A stretch of DNA of 64,000 bases from Ramlibacter cellulosilyticus (GTDB lineage Bacteria > Pseudomonadota > Gammaproteobacteria > Burkholderiales > Burkholderiaceae_C): the NCBI RefSeq assembly GCF_014297465.1, contig NZ_JACORT010000010.1, forward strand, positions 182,783 through 246,782, read 5' to 3'. Made by a program: the position numbers and the translations under genes. Under the pieces are notes generated by a model that saw only the letters and a program-made list of their open reading frames with translations, was not told the origin of the DNA and ran no database searches. How positions within the stretch are numbered: position 1 is the stretch's first letter; each line of letters opens with the position of its first letter. Positions 1 to 12,000 of this stretch are shown piece by piece.

Positions 1-3000
1 GAATCCGCGCCGCGCGCGTCCGGCGTGCCTGCGGCCCTCAGCATCGCCGCGCCGCCGCCCAGCGCGGTGAACTGCGGGTCGTTGGTCTGCAGCGAGACGT
101 CGTCGAAGGTGCTGGCCGCCCCGCGGGTGAACAGGCCCATGCGTCCGTCGACCGGAACGCCGTTGTAGGCGTGGCTGAACGCGACGGAGCCGTTGACGCT
201 GACGGTCACCACGCTGTAGCGGATGGACAGCGACAGCGTGTAGTCGGTGCCGGCCACGATGTCGCGCGCGGCGACCTTGTCGATGACCCAGCCGTCGCGC
301 GGCGTGCGGTGGCCGACCAGCACCTGGTCGGTCGCGGCGTCGATCGCGACGAACTTGAAGTCCGACGGGCCGTAGTAGTCGAACACGAAGCCCGCGCGGC
401 CCTGCGTGTTGACGATCGCGGACAGGTCCAGCGTGGCGCCGGGCTGCAGGCCGTCCACCGCCAGCGTCGCCAGGCTGATCGCGGGTTCGCTGCCCGCACC
501 CGGCGCGCCCCGGTAGCGGCCGCCACTGACCGACCACGTGCCCGTCGTGGCGTCGCCGTACAGCGGGCCGTCGCCGGATGCGAACTGCTCCTTGTGCTCG
601 AAGGTGATCGTCGCCGGCAGCACGCGCAGCGAGACGTTGTCGAAGGTGCCGCGCGCCTGGTCTGACCCCATGCCCAGCAGGCCCTTGTTGAGGCCGTAGC
701 CCACGCCGTCGATCACGCGCGGCGCGTAGGTGTAGCTGAAGTAGGCCTTGCTGTCGACCGTCACCGTCACGTTCGTGCCGTTGACCGCCACCAGCACTTC
801 GTAGGCCTGGTTCGGCTTCACCTGCGTCGGCGACTGCGCGTCCAGCACCCAGCCGGAAGCGGTACGGTGGCCCATCTCGATCTTGTTGGTCGAGACGTTG
901 ATGCCGGCGTACTTGAAGTCGGTGGGCGAGAAGTAGTCGAAGATGACGTAGGCGTTGGCCTTCCAGCCGCCCGTGGGCTTGTCGCTCTGGACCGAGGCGA
1001 CGACCTCGTAGTAGGTCGGCAGGTAGGTGTCGTGGTACCAGACCGCCACCGCGGCGCTGACCGTCGTGGCCGCGGAGACCGACAGCTTGCCGCCGGTCAC
1101 GGCGAAGCTGCCGCTGTCCACCGCCATCGCGTCCATCGTGCCGGCATTGAAGTCCGCCGTGCGCCGGACGTCGCGGCCGCCGCCGGGGATGTTGCCCGGC
1201 TGCGGATCGGTCGGCCCGCCGGTCTGGTCCTGCCAGTAGCCGTGGTCCTTCTGCGTGATGAGGCCGATCTCGCTGTGGATGCCGCCCATCAGCCCGTTGA
1301 CGTTGCTGTACTTGTCGTCGCCGTTGCGGTCGCCGGTGTCCGCGGTGCGCGTGATGTCCGCGCCGTCGCTGTACGCCTGCCCGTAGAGGAAGTCGAACAG
1401 CTGCGGCGGCACCTGGCGGCTCACCGTCGACATGCCGAACGGCGAGAACGGCACGATGTAGCTGTTGAACTCGCCGACCCAGTCGATCAGCCGGTCGCCG
1501 CCGGTGTTGCCGATCAGGATGTCCAGGCCCGCGCCGCCGAAGACCCGGTCTTCGTACGAGACGTGCGTGTCCGGCGCATCGTTCAGCGCGCCCGTCGTGT
1601 CGTAGGAGACCGCCTTCGCGCCGATCACGTCGTCGGCGTTCATGAGGTCGTTGCCCCAGCCGCCGTAGATGTGGTCGCGGCCGGTGCCGCCCACGAGCCA
1701 GTCGTTGCCCAGGTCGCCGAAGATCGCGTCCTCGCCGTCGCTCTCGCGGTACTGGAAGGACGACAGGATGGGCGTGCCGTTGTTGTTGAACTGCGTGTAG
1801 CCGCCGATCTTCACGCCCTCGTTCTCGGCGAAGTTCAGGAAGTACTGCTTCAGGTCCAGCAGCGTGCCGCCCGGAGGCAGCGGCGTGTCCTCGTCCCACA
1901 CCGCGCCCGACGTGCCGACGAACAGGATCGTGCGGCGCGGGTCGTACTCGTCGTACAGGAAGAACTCGCCCAGGTGCGGCTGCACCGGCTTGGGCGCGTT
2001 CCACGGGTCGGTGTCGTCGCCGAAGTACAGCAGGTTGCCCGGGTTCCACGGACGCGTGAAGTCGGTGCGCACGAGGCCGGCCACCTGGCCATCCGCGCCG
2101 AAGCGCACCGTGTACGACTCGGACAGCGCTTCCGCTCCGCTGATGGCGTCGTCGCCGGCGCCGCCGTGCAGGAAGTCGTCGCCCAGGCCGCCGAAGATCA
2201 CGTCGTCGGCATGCATCGGGTCGAAGCGCGGGTTCTCGCCCAGGCCCAGCGCCACCGGCGACAGCGAGTACGGCGTGAGGTCCACCGTCTTCTTCAGCTC
2301 GCCGGCGATGTTGAGCGTCTCGGTCTGGTGCTGGCCCGGGGTGTACGCGAACTCGTTGATCACGTTGCCCTGGGTCGTGCGCGTGTCCGGGTCGGACGCG
2401 AGCAGTGCATCGACGCCGTAGAGGCTCTCCGCGTTGGCCGCCACCGAAGTGTTGCGGCTGGTGGAGATGCGGCCGTCGTCGCCGATCACGCCGTCCTGCC
2501 CCGTGCCGCCGGAGATCCAGTCGCTGCCCCAGCCGCCGATGATGTCGTCGTCCTGGCCGTCGCCGAAGGCGATGTCGTTGCTGGCGCCGAGGTAGACCGT
2601 GTCGTCGCCCGCCTCGCCGTGCACCTCGTCGGCCCCGCCGATGTCGTAGCGCGCGTTCAGGCCGTTGACCGTGAAGAAGCCGGCCGCGGCGGCACCGAAC
2701 AGGTCGGGCCGGTAGGCCGGACCGCCGGGCGTGTAATCGAGCTGGCTGACGCCGCGCACGATGATCTTCTGGTCGCCGTATCCCTGGCCGGGGTACAGGC
2801 TGTTGTTGTCGTACTTGAAGGACAGGTACAGCTGTCCGGGCAGCACGCCCTGGCCGTCCACGTGGTTCAGGCCCACGAGGCGGACGATGTTGCCGTTGTC
2901 GCCGAGGATGGTGTCGGCGTCCAGCGAGTGGCCGTTCGCGACGTGCGTCACCACGTCCTGCGGCGCATTGGTGCCGGCCGCATTGGTCAGCGTGGCATCG

Positions 3001-6000
3001 CCCAGGTCATTGCGCGCGGCGTTGGTGCCGGCGCCGCCGAACAGGATGTCGTCGCCGTCGGGCCGCTCGTGCTTCAGCGGGTTGGCGTTGGCCGCCAGGC
3101 CGAAGTGCGAGGAGCTGCCGCCGACGATGTCGTCCTGCCCGAGGCCGCCGAACACGACGTCGTTGCCGCCGCCGCCCTCGATGTAGTCCTCGCCGTCCGT
3201 GGCCGCCTCATACGAGGTGACGACGCTCAGCGGGCCGATCGGGTCGTTCACGCCGCCCGGGGTGCGCGTGGCCCCCACGTGCGCCGTGGCCGCGAAGGCG
3301 CCTTCGATGCCGCCGTCGCCCTGCACGACGTCGTTGCCCAGCTGGCCGAACACGAGGTCGTGCTTCGCGCCGCCCGCGAGGTAGTCGTTGCCGAAGCTGC
3401 CCTTGCCGACGAGGCCGCGATCCATGTCGATCGTATGCAATGCCTTGTAGGCTATCGTGTACTCGGCCCACCACGGCGCGCCGTCCGGGTCGCGGTAGTT
3501 GCGCGGCGTGCCGTCCACCAGCAGCAGGCCGCTGTTGGCCGCCGTGACGGTGCCGAAGCCTGCGGGCACGGGCTCGTCGGTGCGGCTGTAGATCAGCGTC
3601 CCGGCCAGCGTCTGGAAGCGCGTGCTGGTGATGTCGCCCGGGCGGCGCGTGAGCGCCGTCACGTTGTCGCCGAAGACCAGGTCGTCCGCCTCGTCGCCGT
3701 CGGCCATGTCGTGGCCCGTGCCGGCGACGATGATGTCGCGGCCCAGGTTGCCGAAGATCACGTCGTCGTCGCCGTTCTGCAGTTCCGCCGAGTGGATGCT
3801 GATCAACGTGCCGAGCGCCGTCGTCTGGATCTTCTGCGGGCGCGGATCGGGCAGGTTGGGATCCGCCACCGCCTGCACGATCACGCCGTGGTCGCCGAAG
3901 ATGATGTCGTCGTAGGCGTACTCCGGTCCGCCGGTCACCGTGCCGGCGCCGTCGCCGTGGATCACGTCGCGGCCGGCCTCGAGGCTGTCGCGCACCGGCG
4001 ACTTCACCGGCTGGAAGGTCGAATCGCTCGCCTGCAGGTCCGGGTCGACGCTCGGCGCCGGGCTCGCGTCCACCGTCGGGATCGTGAGCGCGCGCGTGAG
4101 GATGTCCACGTTGACGCCCGAGTCGCCGTAGATGTGGTCCACGCCGCGCTGGCCGAGGATGGTGTCGTCGCCGGAGCCGCCGGCGAGGTGGTCGCCGGCC
4201 TGGCTGCCGATGATCACGTCGTTGCCGGCGCCGCCGTAGGCCGTGAAGCCCACGGACGGCAGGTTGGCCGCCGCCACGCCCGCGAACAGCGCGCTCGCGT
4301 CGATGACGTCGTTGCCCGCGTACGTATACGGGTTGGCGATCGGGAACACCCACTCGTTGTCCTCGTTCTCGCCGTCCGGCAGGTACGGGAAGGGATCGAA
4401 GGGCTTGGGCCCGAACTCGAGGCCGAGCCGGTCGTAGCTGTGGCCGGAATACCAGACGCCGTCCTGGCTCGTGTCGCCGTACACGACGAGCGGGCTGTTC
4501 GGGCCGGCACCACCGGAGATGGTGATGTGGTCGCCGCCGATCTGCCTGCCACCATCGAAGCGCGCGTCGAAGCCGAACACCTTCACGGTGGGATTCGCCG
4601 CGCTGGAGCCGACGGAGGCGCTCAACGCGGCGCCCTGCAGCTTCATGTCGCTGGCGGAGAGCTGGGCGACGGTGAAGCCGCCCGCCACGCCTTCGATGTA
4701 CACGACCTGGCCCACGTAGAAGCCATCGGCCAGCCAGCTGCCGCTGGTGCGGGACAGCGTGTCCACCGTGACGGTCAGGGCCACGTCGGCCTCGGTGCGC
4801 AGGGCTTCGGACACGTGCAGTTCGCTTTCCGCCGTGGCGGTCGCGAACGCCGGCCCGGACAGGACCATCCGCGAACCCGTTCCCCAGGTGGCGAAGGAGC
4901 CGGCGGGCTCCAGCCCCGCCCGCGCATCGGCGAAGCCGAGGATGACGCGCGTCTGCGCCTCGCCCGCCAGCTGGATGTGCTGGCCGACCGCGTAGCCGTC
5001 CGCCTGCCAGTTGCGCCCGTCCATGCGGGTCAGCTCGTTGGCGCCCGTGACCGTCTGCTGGTGGAACTCCCCTTCGGTCTCCAGGTACAGGTTGCCGCCG
5101 CCGTGGACGACGGTCAGCGAACCGTGCGGGCCCTGGACCCAGAACAGCTTCGTCACGTTGACCTGCGTCGCGAGCGGCACGCCCAGCAGCTCCATCGTGT
5201 CGCCTTCGATGGACAGCACGCGGTACTGCACGGCGTTCTCCGCCGTCCCGATGGACACCAGGTGCCCGGCGAGGAAACCGTCGTCCTCCCAGTCGGCGCC
5301 GTCGCGGCGCGTGACCACGCCGCCGGTGGCCGTCTGGGTGACGTCCACGGCCAGGTTCTCGATCACCAGCGCATCGACGGCCGTGATCTTGCGGTCCTGC
5401 AGGCCGCTGGGCAGCGGAGCGCCCGCCAGCACCAGGATGGAGTTGTCGTTCGGGTCCTGCAGGCTCACGAAGCCGCCCATGCCGTCGGGCACCAGCTCGA
5501 TCGCATCCTGCACCTCGACGACCGTCCAGGTGCCCGCCACGCCTTCGATGGAGACCTGCTGGCCGGGCAGGAAGCCCTGCGCCTTCCAGTCGAAGCCTTC
5601 GCGCTGGATCGTGCCGCCGGAAGGCGTGCCCGTGAACAGGAACTCGTTCTCCGCCGACACGAAGGGCGCCGGGTTCAGCGTGCCTTCGATGTCGAGGTGG
5701 TCGTTGCCCTCGCCCAGCATCAGGTTGACGACTTCGATCGTGCTCTCGTTGTTGTCGGTGCCGAACCCGCCCGAGCCGAAGTTCACCTTGCCGAAGCTGA
5801 TGCCGCCCGGGAACAGGCTGGATTCGCCGAAGGTCGGTCCCGCGATGGGGCCGAAGTCCAGGTCCTCCGCCATGCCGAAGCCGCGCAGCGTGGTCTCGTC
5901 CATCGTGCCGGTGCCGTCGGCCTGGCTGGAGTCGTTGAAGATGTTCAGCACGTCGATCTGCTGGCTCTCCGGCGGCTGCGCGCCGATGGCGATCAGGAAC

Positions 6001-9000
6001 GTGTCCTTCTCGCCCGGCAGCTTCACGCCGTTGGTGAGCGAGCGGTCGGCGCCGGTGGGGCCGCCTTCCACCGCCAGCGGGCCGCGCAGCTTGGACAGCA
6101 TGTGCGTCGAGACCGGGAAGATCTTGACGCCCTCGCGCATCGGCGGCACGACGAAGTCGGTGTCCGCCTCCAGCACGATGTTCTGCTGCTGGTACCAGTC
6201 GGCGCCGGTGAAGGTCGCCTGCGCGGCGATGCGCACCACCTTGACCTGCAGGGAGCCCCCCGTCAGCCAGGCGGGCAGCGCCGTCTCGCCGGTGAACTGC
6301 AGCTTGGCGTCCTTGCTGTCGTTGTCGCCACGGATCAGCTGGATCTTGAGTTCGACTTCCTGCAGCGGGTTGGCGAGGTTGATCACGCGGACCCACATGC
6401 CTTCCAGGAAGCCTTCGCCCAGCCAGCCGGCCTCGTCGGCGGCGAGGTTGCGCAGCAGGTACTCGCCCGGGAAGTCGTCCGTGCCCGGCGTGACGCCGTA
6501 GGAGACCGTTCCCTCGAACACCTCGATGCTCGCCAGGTCGCTCAGGGCCACGTCGTCCGCCGACGCGCCGAGCGCGCCGGTGAGCAGCGTGCCCAGGGTG
6601 ATGGTGTCGTCGGTGACGGAGAGGATCGTGAAGTCGCCGTCGTTGCCGGCGCCGCCGCCGCCGATGCGGATCAACTGCCCCGCATGGAAGCCCTCGTCGA
6701 TGAAGCTGCCCAGGTCGGAGCCCGCGCCGCGCGTCAGCGTGGATTGCACGCCGTTGGTGCCGAACACGATGGTGCCGGAGAAGACCTGGATGGGCCGGAA
6801 GCCGCCCACTTCCACGTAGTCGTCGGGCGTCACCGCCACGCCGTCCACCGAGACGATGTCGGCCAGGCCGTCGGTCAGCAGGGCCACGTGCACGTCGTCG
6901 GTCGGCTGCCGCGTGAGGCGGATGTCGTAGTCGTCGTTCACGCCGGAGCCGGCGGGGACGTCGGGGACCAGCACCGTGCTGCCGCCGCTTTCCAGCACCA
7001 CCGCGCCCGCCGTCTCGTCGTCGATCACGTCGACGTCCAGCAGCTGCAGGCCGGAGCGCAGGTTCGGGAACACGTAGTTGGCGTCCGTCGTGGCGGCGTT
7101 GCGCTCGAAGCGGACCACCGCGACCTGCGGGTCCTCGCGGGTGGCGTCGTCGCGCGCCTCCACCCCGAGGCGGATGGCCGCGTCCCAGCCGGCCACGCCG
7201 TTGTTGGTGAAGGTGGCGCGGCCCACGACCACGCGGTCGTTCACCGCGTCGTAGGTCGGGTTGGCGAAGATCTGCAGGCGGCTGTCGCCCGCGATGTCGA
7301 AGAAGGCCATCGCCTGGTCGGCGAAGTCGTTCAGCACGATGTCGATCACCACCGTCGTGCCGAAGGCGGGATCCTTCGCCAGCTGCAGGCGGATCTCGTC
7401 CTTCAGGCCGGTCACCGCCGTGCCCTCGACCACCAGGGTCCGGCCGTCCTCGTTGCCGAGCGCGTCGACCTCGGTGACGTACACGCCCGGCGTGTCGTTG
7501 TCGCGGACCTCGACCTCGACGTTGCGCACGTCGGCATCGTCGTAGTCGTCGGCGTTGGAGATCACCGTGTGCTGCACCACCACCACGCGGTCGCCTTCGG
7601 CGCGTGGATCGTCCGGCGCGTAGACGTAGACGGTCTGCACGTCGTCCCAGTTGGTGTGGTCGAAGCGCAGCACCAGGGCGCGGTTGTTCACCTGCGTCGG
7701 CACGCCGTTGACCAGCACCGTGCGCTGGAACTCGCCGTCCAGCGGCGCATCGAAGTCCGCCGGCGGCAGCGCCGACAGCCAGATCGAGTCGCCCTCGCCA
7801 TTGGGCAGCGGCGCCGGGTTGGAGAAGGTGTTCTCGTCCTCTTCCTGCGTGGTGCGCGCGGCCGAGACCGTCACGTACACCACCTCGCCCAGCAGCAGTT
7901 CGCGGGCGAGCCGCACGGTGTAGCTGTCCACCTGGCGCGGGCCGCCTTCGCGCACCGCCGTGAAGCCGTCGGCGCCCTCGTCGATCACCACGATGCCTTC
8001 GCCCGCGGTGGCCACGTTGTAGTCGAAGCCATCCACCACCAGCCCGTCGTACAGCGCGTCGTCGGAGCTGACCAGGTGGTTCACCGCGCCGGAAGCGCCT
8101 TCCAGCTCGCGGGTGATGATGTCCTCGACGACGTCGCCGGTCACGTTGATCGTGTCGGAACCCAGCCCGCCGATCACGCGGTAGGCCACGCCGAAGGCGG
8201 TGGACTGCACGAAGAACTCGTCGTCGCCCTCCAGGCCGTCCACCTCCACCACCTCGACGTTGTCGTAGCGGACGTTGAGGCCCGCGCCGAAGATGCCGTC
8301 CTGCGTGATGGCGATGTCGTCCGCGAACTCGGTGCCGAGGATCACCAGCTTGTCGAAGCCGGTGCCGCCGTCCACCGAGACGGGCGCATTGACGTTGTAG
8401 CGCACCTCGTCCTGGCCGCCGCCGGCGCGGATGTCCGGCGCCTGCGCCACGGAGAAGCCCAGGCCGATCTGCGGCGTGGCGACGCCATGCTCGTCGAGCA
8501 CGATCGTGTCGTCCGCCACCGTCGCCGTGAGCATCAGGTCGAGGAAGTTGATGCCGCCGTCGCGGTTCACGTCGAAGGGGCTGATGCCCACGCCCGCCGG
8601 CGGCAGGGCCGCCAGCTTCGCCAGCAGGTCCGCCTTGTACGTCGGCGAGAACGTGCCGATGAGGCTGGAGGGCAGCGCATTCACCACCTGAGCCAGCGTG
8701 AAGCCGGGGTTGGCAAGCCGGATCTCTTCCAGCTTCTTCAGCACGGCCACGCCGCCGTCCAGGTCCGCCTTGTCCTGCACGCCGTCGTTGTTCCAGTCGA
8801 AGTCCACCGTCGCTGCAAGCGCGAACGCCCGCACGATGAACAGGTCGTTGTCGTCGTCGCCTTCCAGCCGCAGTTCGGCCTGGTTGGAGTAGACGCGGAA
8901 TTCGTCGTTGCCGGTGCCGCCGTGCACGAGCATGGGCGCGTTGCTGCCGGCACTGAGCCAGCCGCGCGTGGTGGCCACCAGGTTCGGGAACACGTCCTGC

Positions 9001-12000
9001 GCCAGCAGGTTGCCGTTGGCGATGTTGCGCTTCTCGCCGAACACCTGGCCGACCTGGAACTGGTCGTCGCCCGCGCCGCCGTCCAGGGTGGTGGTGACGG
9101 TGCTGTCGTCCGAGAAGAAGGCGTCGTTGCCGCCGCGGCCCTCCACGGTCAGGCGGCCGTTGAGGCCCGTGTCGTAGTTGATCCGCTGGACCTCGCGGCT
9201 GTCCTCGTTGTTCTGCACCACGTCCTGGTACTCGGCGAGGTTGCCGTGCAGCAGGGCCACGTAGGCAGGGCTGTCGGCGGTCTCGCCGGGCAGGGAGGAT
9301 GCCGAGCGCAGCACGAAGATGTCGTCGGTCGCGTACTTCGCGTGCGTGACCGGGTCGCTGCCCGAGAGCGGGCTGTCCAGGCCGTACACGAAGGCCTCGT
9401 CCACCCCGTCGTGCGGCTGGCCGCTGTCCAGGATGTTGACGACGTAGTTGCGCTCGTCGGCGCCGTTGCTGCCCAGCGTGAACACCTCGTAGGTGTCGCT
9501 GTCGGCCTGGCCGTCCAGCGTGAGGGTGTGCCGCGGGTCGAGCGTCGGAACGCCGTTGACCAGCGCCACGGTGACGTAGGTGTTCGTCACCGGGTTCAGG
9601 TAGCGCGTGACCGGGGAGGTGATCGTCGCCGTGTCCTGCAGGAAGTACACGGAGAAGCGGTCCTCGCCGTCGTTGCCCGGCGCGGAAGGCGTACCGACGG
9701 TGCCCGCCGTCTGGCCGCCGTGCACCCGCGTCATGGACCCGAGGTAGATGTAGCCGTCCAGGCCCCACGTGGTGGTGCCGCTGGCGCCGGTCGCGTCGCC
9801 GAACTGGATGGCGTCCGCGTCCCCGTTGCCCCAGATGTTCGTCCGGTGCGTGGGCCCGGTCAGCACCTCGGCTTCCGCCACGCCGATCGGGTTGGCGCCG
9901 GACGTCGTTCCGGCCGTGACCAGGTGCGCGTTGGCGATCAGCCGGCCGCGCAGGACCATGTCGGTGCCGTAGCCGGCATCCGGGTCCGCCAGCAGGTTGT
10001 CGCCGTCGTAGAAGTTCGCGTCGCCGAAGATGTCGATGCCGAGGTTGGCCACGACCTGGCTGTTGTCGTCCAGCGCGATGTCGTCGCCGACCAGCAGCGT
10101 CACGGACCCCTGCTCCGCGAACACCTGGCCGTGCGCCACGTTGCGCAGCGCGTCCGGCTGGTTGCCTGGGTTGGTCGTGTTGTCCTCGGCGAAGCGGGCG
10201 GAACCGGCAGCGAGCAGCACCAGGTCGTCGTTCTCCGGCAGCGCGCCGGCGTCGCGCACCGTCAGCCGGATGTTGCCGGTGTACGTGTGCGCCAGGACCA
10301 GGCGCAGCGTGTCGCCCGTCTCGGCCAGCCAGATGCTGTCGGCCGCCTCCAGGGAGACGTCGCCGGTCGCGTAGAACGAGGAGTCGATCTCCAGGTCGTT
10401 GCCCGCCGTCCCGATGTCGGAACCGGTGCCGTTGGCGTCGATGTCGACCGAGTTGCCGATCACGTCCGCGGCGAAGTCCTTGTCGCCGGCGGCGCCGCCG
10501 GGGCGGCCTTCCAGGATGGAACCATCGACCGTGCGCAGCGCCACGTCGCCTTCGGTGTGGACGATGTCCACGCGCATGTTGGCGATCAGGTCGCCCAGGA
10601 ACACGCCGTTCGTCGATGTCCCGTCGGTGTCATCCACCGTCAGCACGCCCGTGGCGTTGTTGCGGTCGACGTTGATCTCGAGGAAGTCGGTGGCGAGGCC
10701 GACGCCGCCGGTACCGCCGGCGGTGCCCGCGGTCATGGTGATGTCGTCGGCCGTGACGTCGATCGTCTGCTCCCCGTCCGCATCCAGGATCCGGACCGGC
10801 GAGAACAGCGTCACGTCGCCGCCGGTGGAGTGGATGTGGCCGACCAGCATGTCCCCGGCCACCTCGGTCGCCGTGATGTCGCCGTTGGTGGTCAGGAAGA
10901 TCTGCTCGATGCCGTCGGGCTCGGAGGTGCCGCCCGTCCAGTCCACGTCGGTGTGGACGATGAAGTCGATCACCGTGTCGGGAGTCGTGTCCAGGCCCAC
11001 GCTGGCGCCGTAGGGCGAACCGCCGATGGACGTCGTCGCGTAGCTGCGCGGCTCGCCGAAGAAGGCGGTCGTGGAGACGTGGCCGACGTCGATGTCGTCG
11101 CCGGCGCGCACGTCGGCGAAGGTGTAGACGGAGTCGACCTCGTCGTACCCGGTGCCGTAGCTGCGGCGGATGAAGTCGTACTGCGAGCCGTCGAACTCGT
11201 CCGGGCTGAAGTGGTCGAAGTACTCGTCGGAGCGCGCCTGCTTGGTGGCGAGGTCCGGCGGGTTGTAGGTCGCGACCGTGATGCCCTCGATGTCGGACAG
11301 GTCGTCGCCCGCCCGCGAGTCGTTCACCACCACGTCCACGTCGTCGCCGGCGCGGATGCGGTCGATGGTGACGGCGAGGTCGCCCAGGGCCGGGTTCTCG
11401 GACCGGTCGTGCAGGGCGATGTCCAGCACGGCGTCGCCGCCGGCGTCCGCGAACAGGTGCACCTGCTTCAGCGTCGGCGTCTCGCCGCGCTCGGTGGCGT
11501 GCGTGATCCGCATCAGCTCCACCATCAGGGCGCTGCGCGTGCCGCCGCTGGCGTTCTGGTTGCCGATGTCGCCGCTGGCGTCCACGTCCAGCTGGTTGGT
11601 GCGGATCAGGCCTTCGTCGAAGATGGCGGGCGGCAGCGCGCCCTGCTCCACGACCAGGTTGCGCTCGTCGACGCGGATGTTGCCGCGCTGGTTCTCGATC
11701 GTCGTCTTGCCGATCGTGTTCTCGATGCCGCCGAGCAGGATGATGTCGCTGTCCTCGTTGCCGTCCGCCTCGCGGTTGCGGATCTGGACGTGCGTCTGCG
11801 GATAGAACAGGTTGAGGTCGAACTCGAACGTGTTCCCGATCGCGCCGGCGTTCATGGCGACGTTGTTGCCCTTGCCCGCACCGTCGTACGGAATGGTGTC
11901 CACCACGATGTCCACGACGGAGGCGCCGTCGCTGGTGTCGATGTGGTTCACCACCAGGTCCAGGGTGGAGTCGTTGACCAGGCGCACGTAGTCCCAGGTG

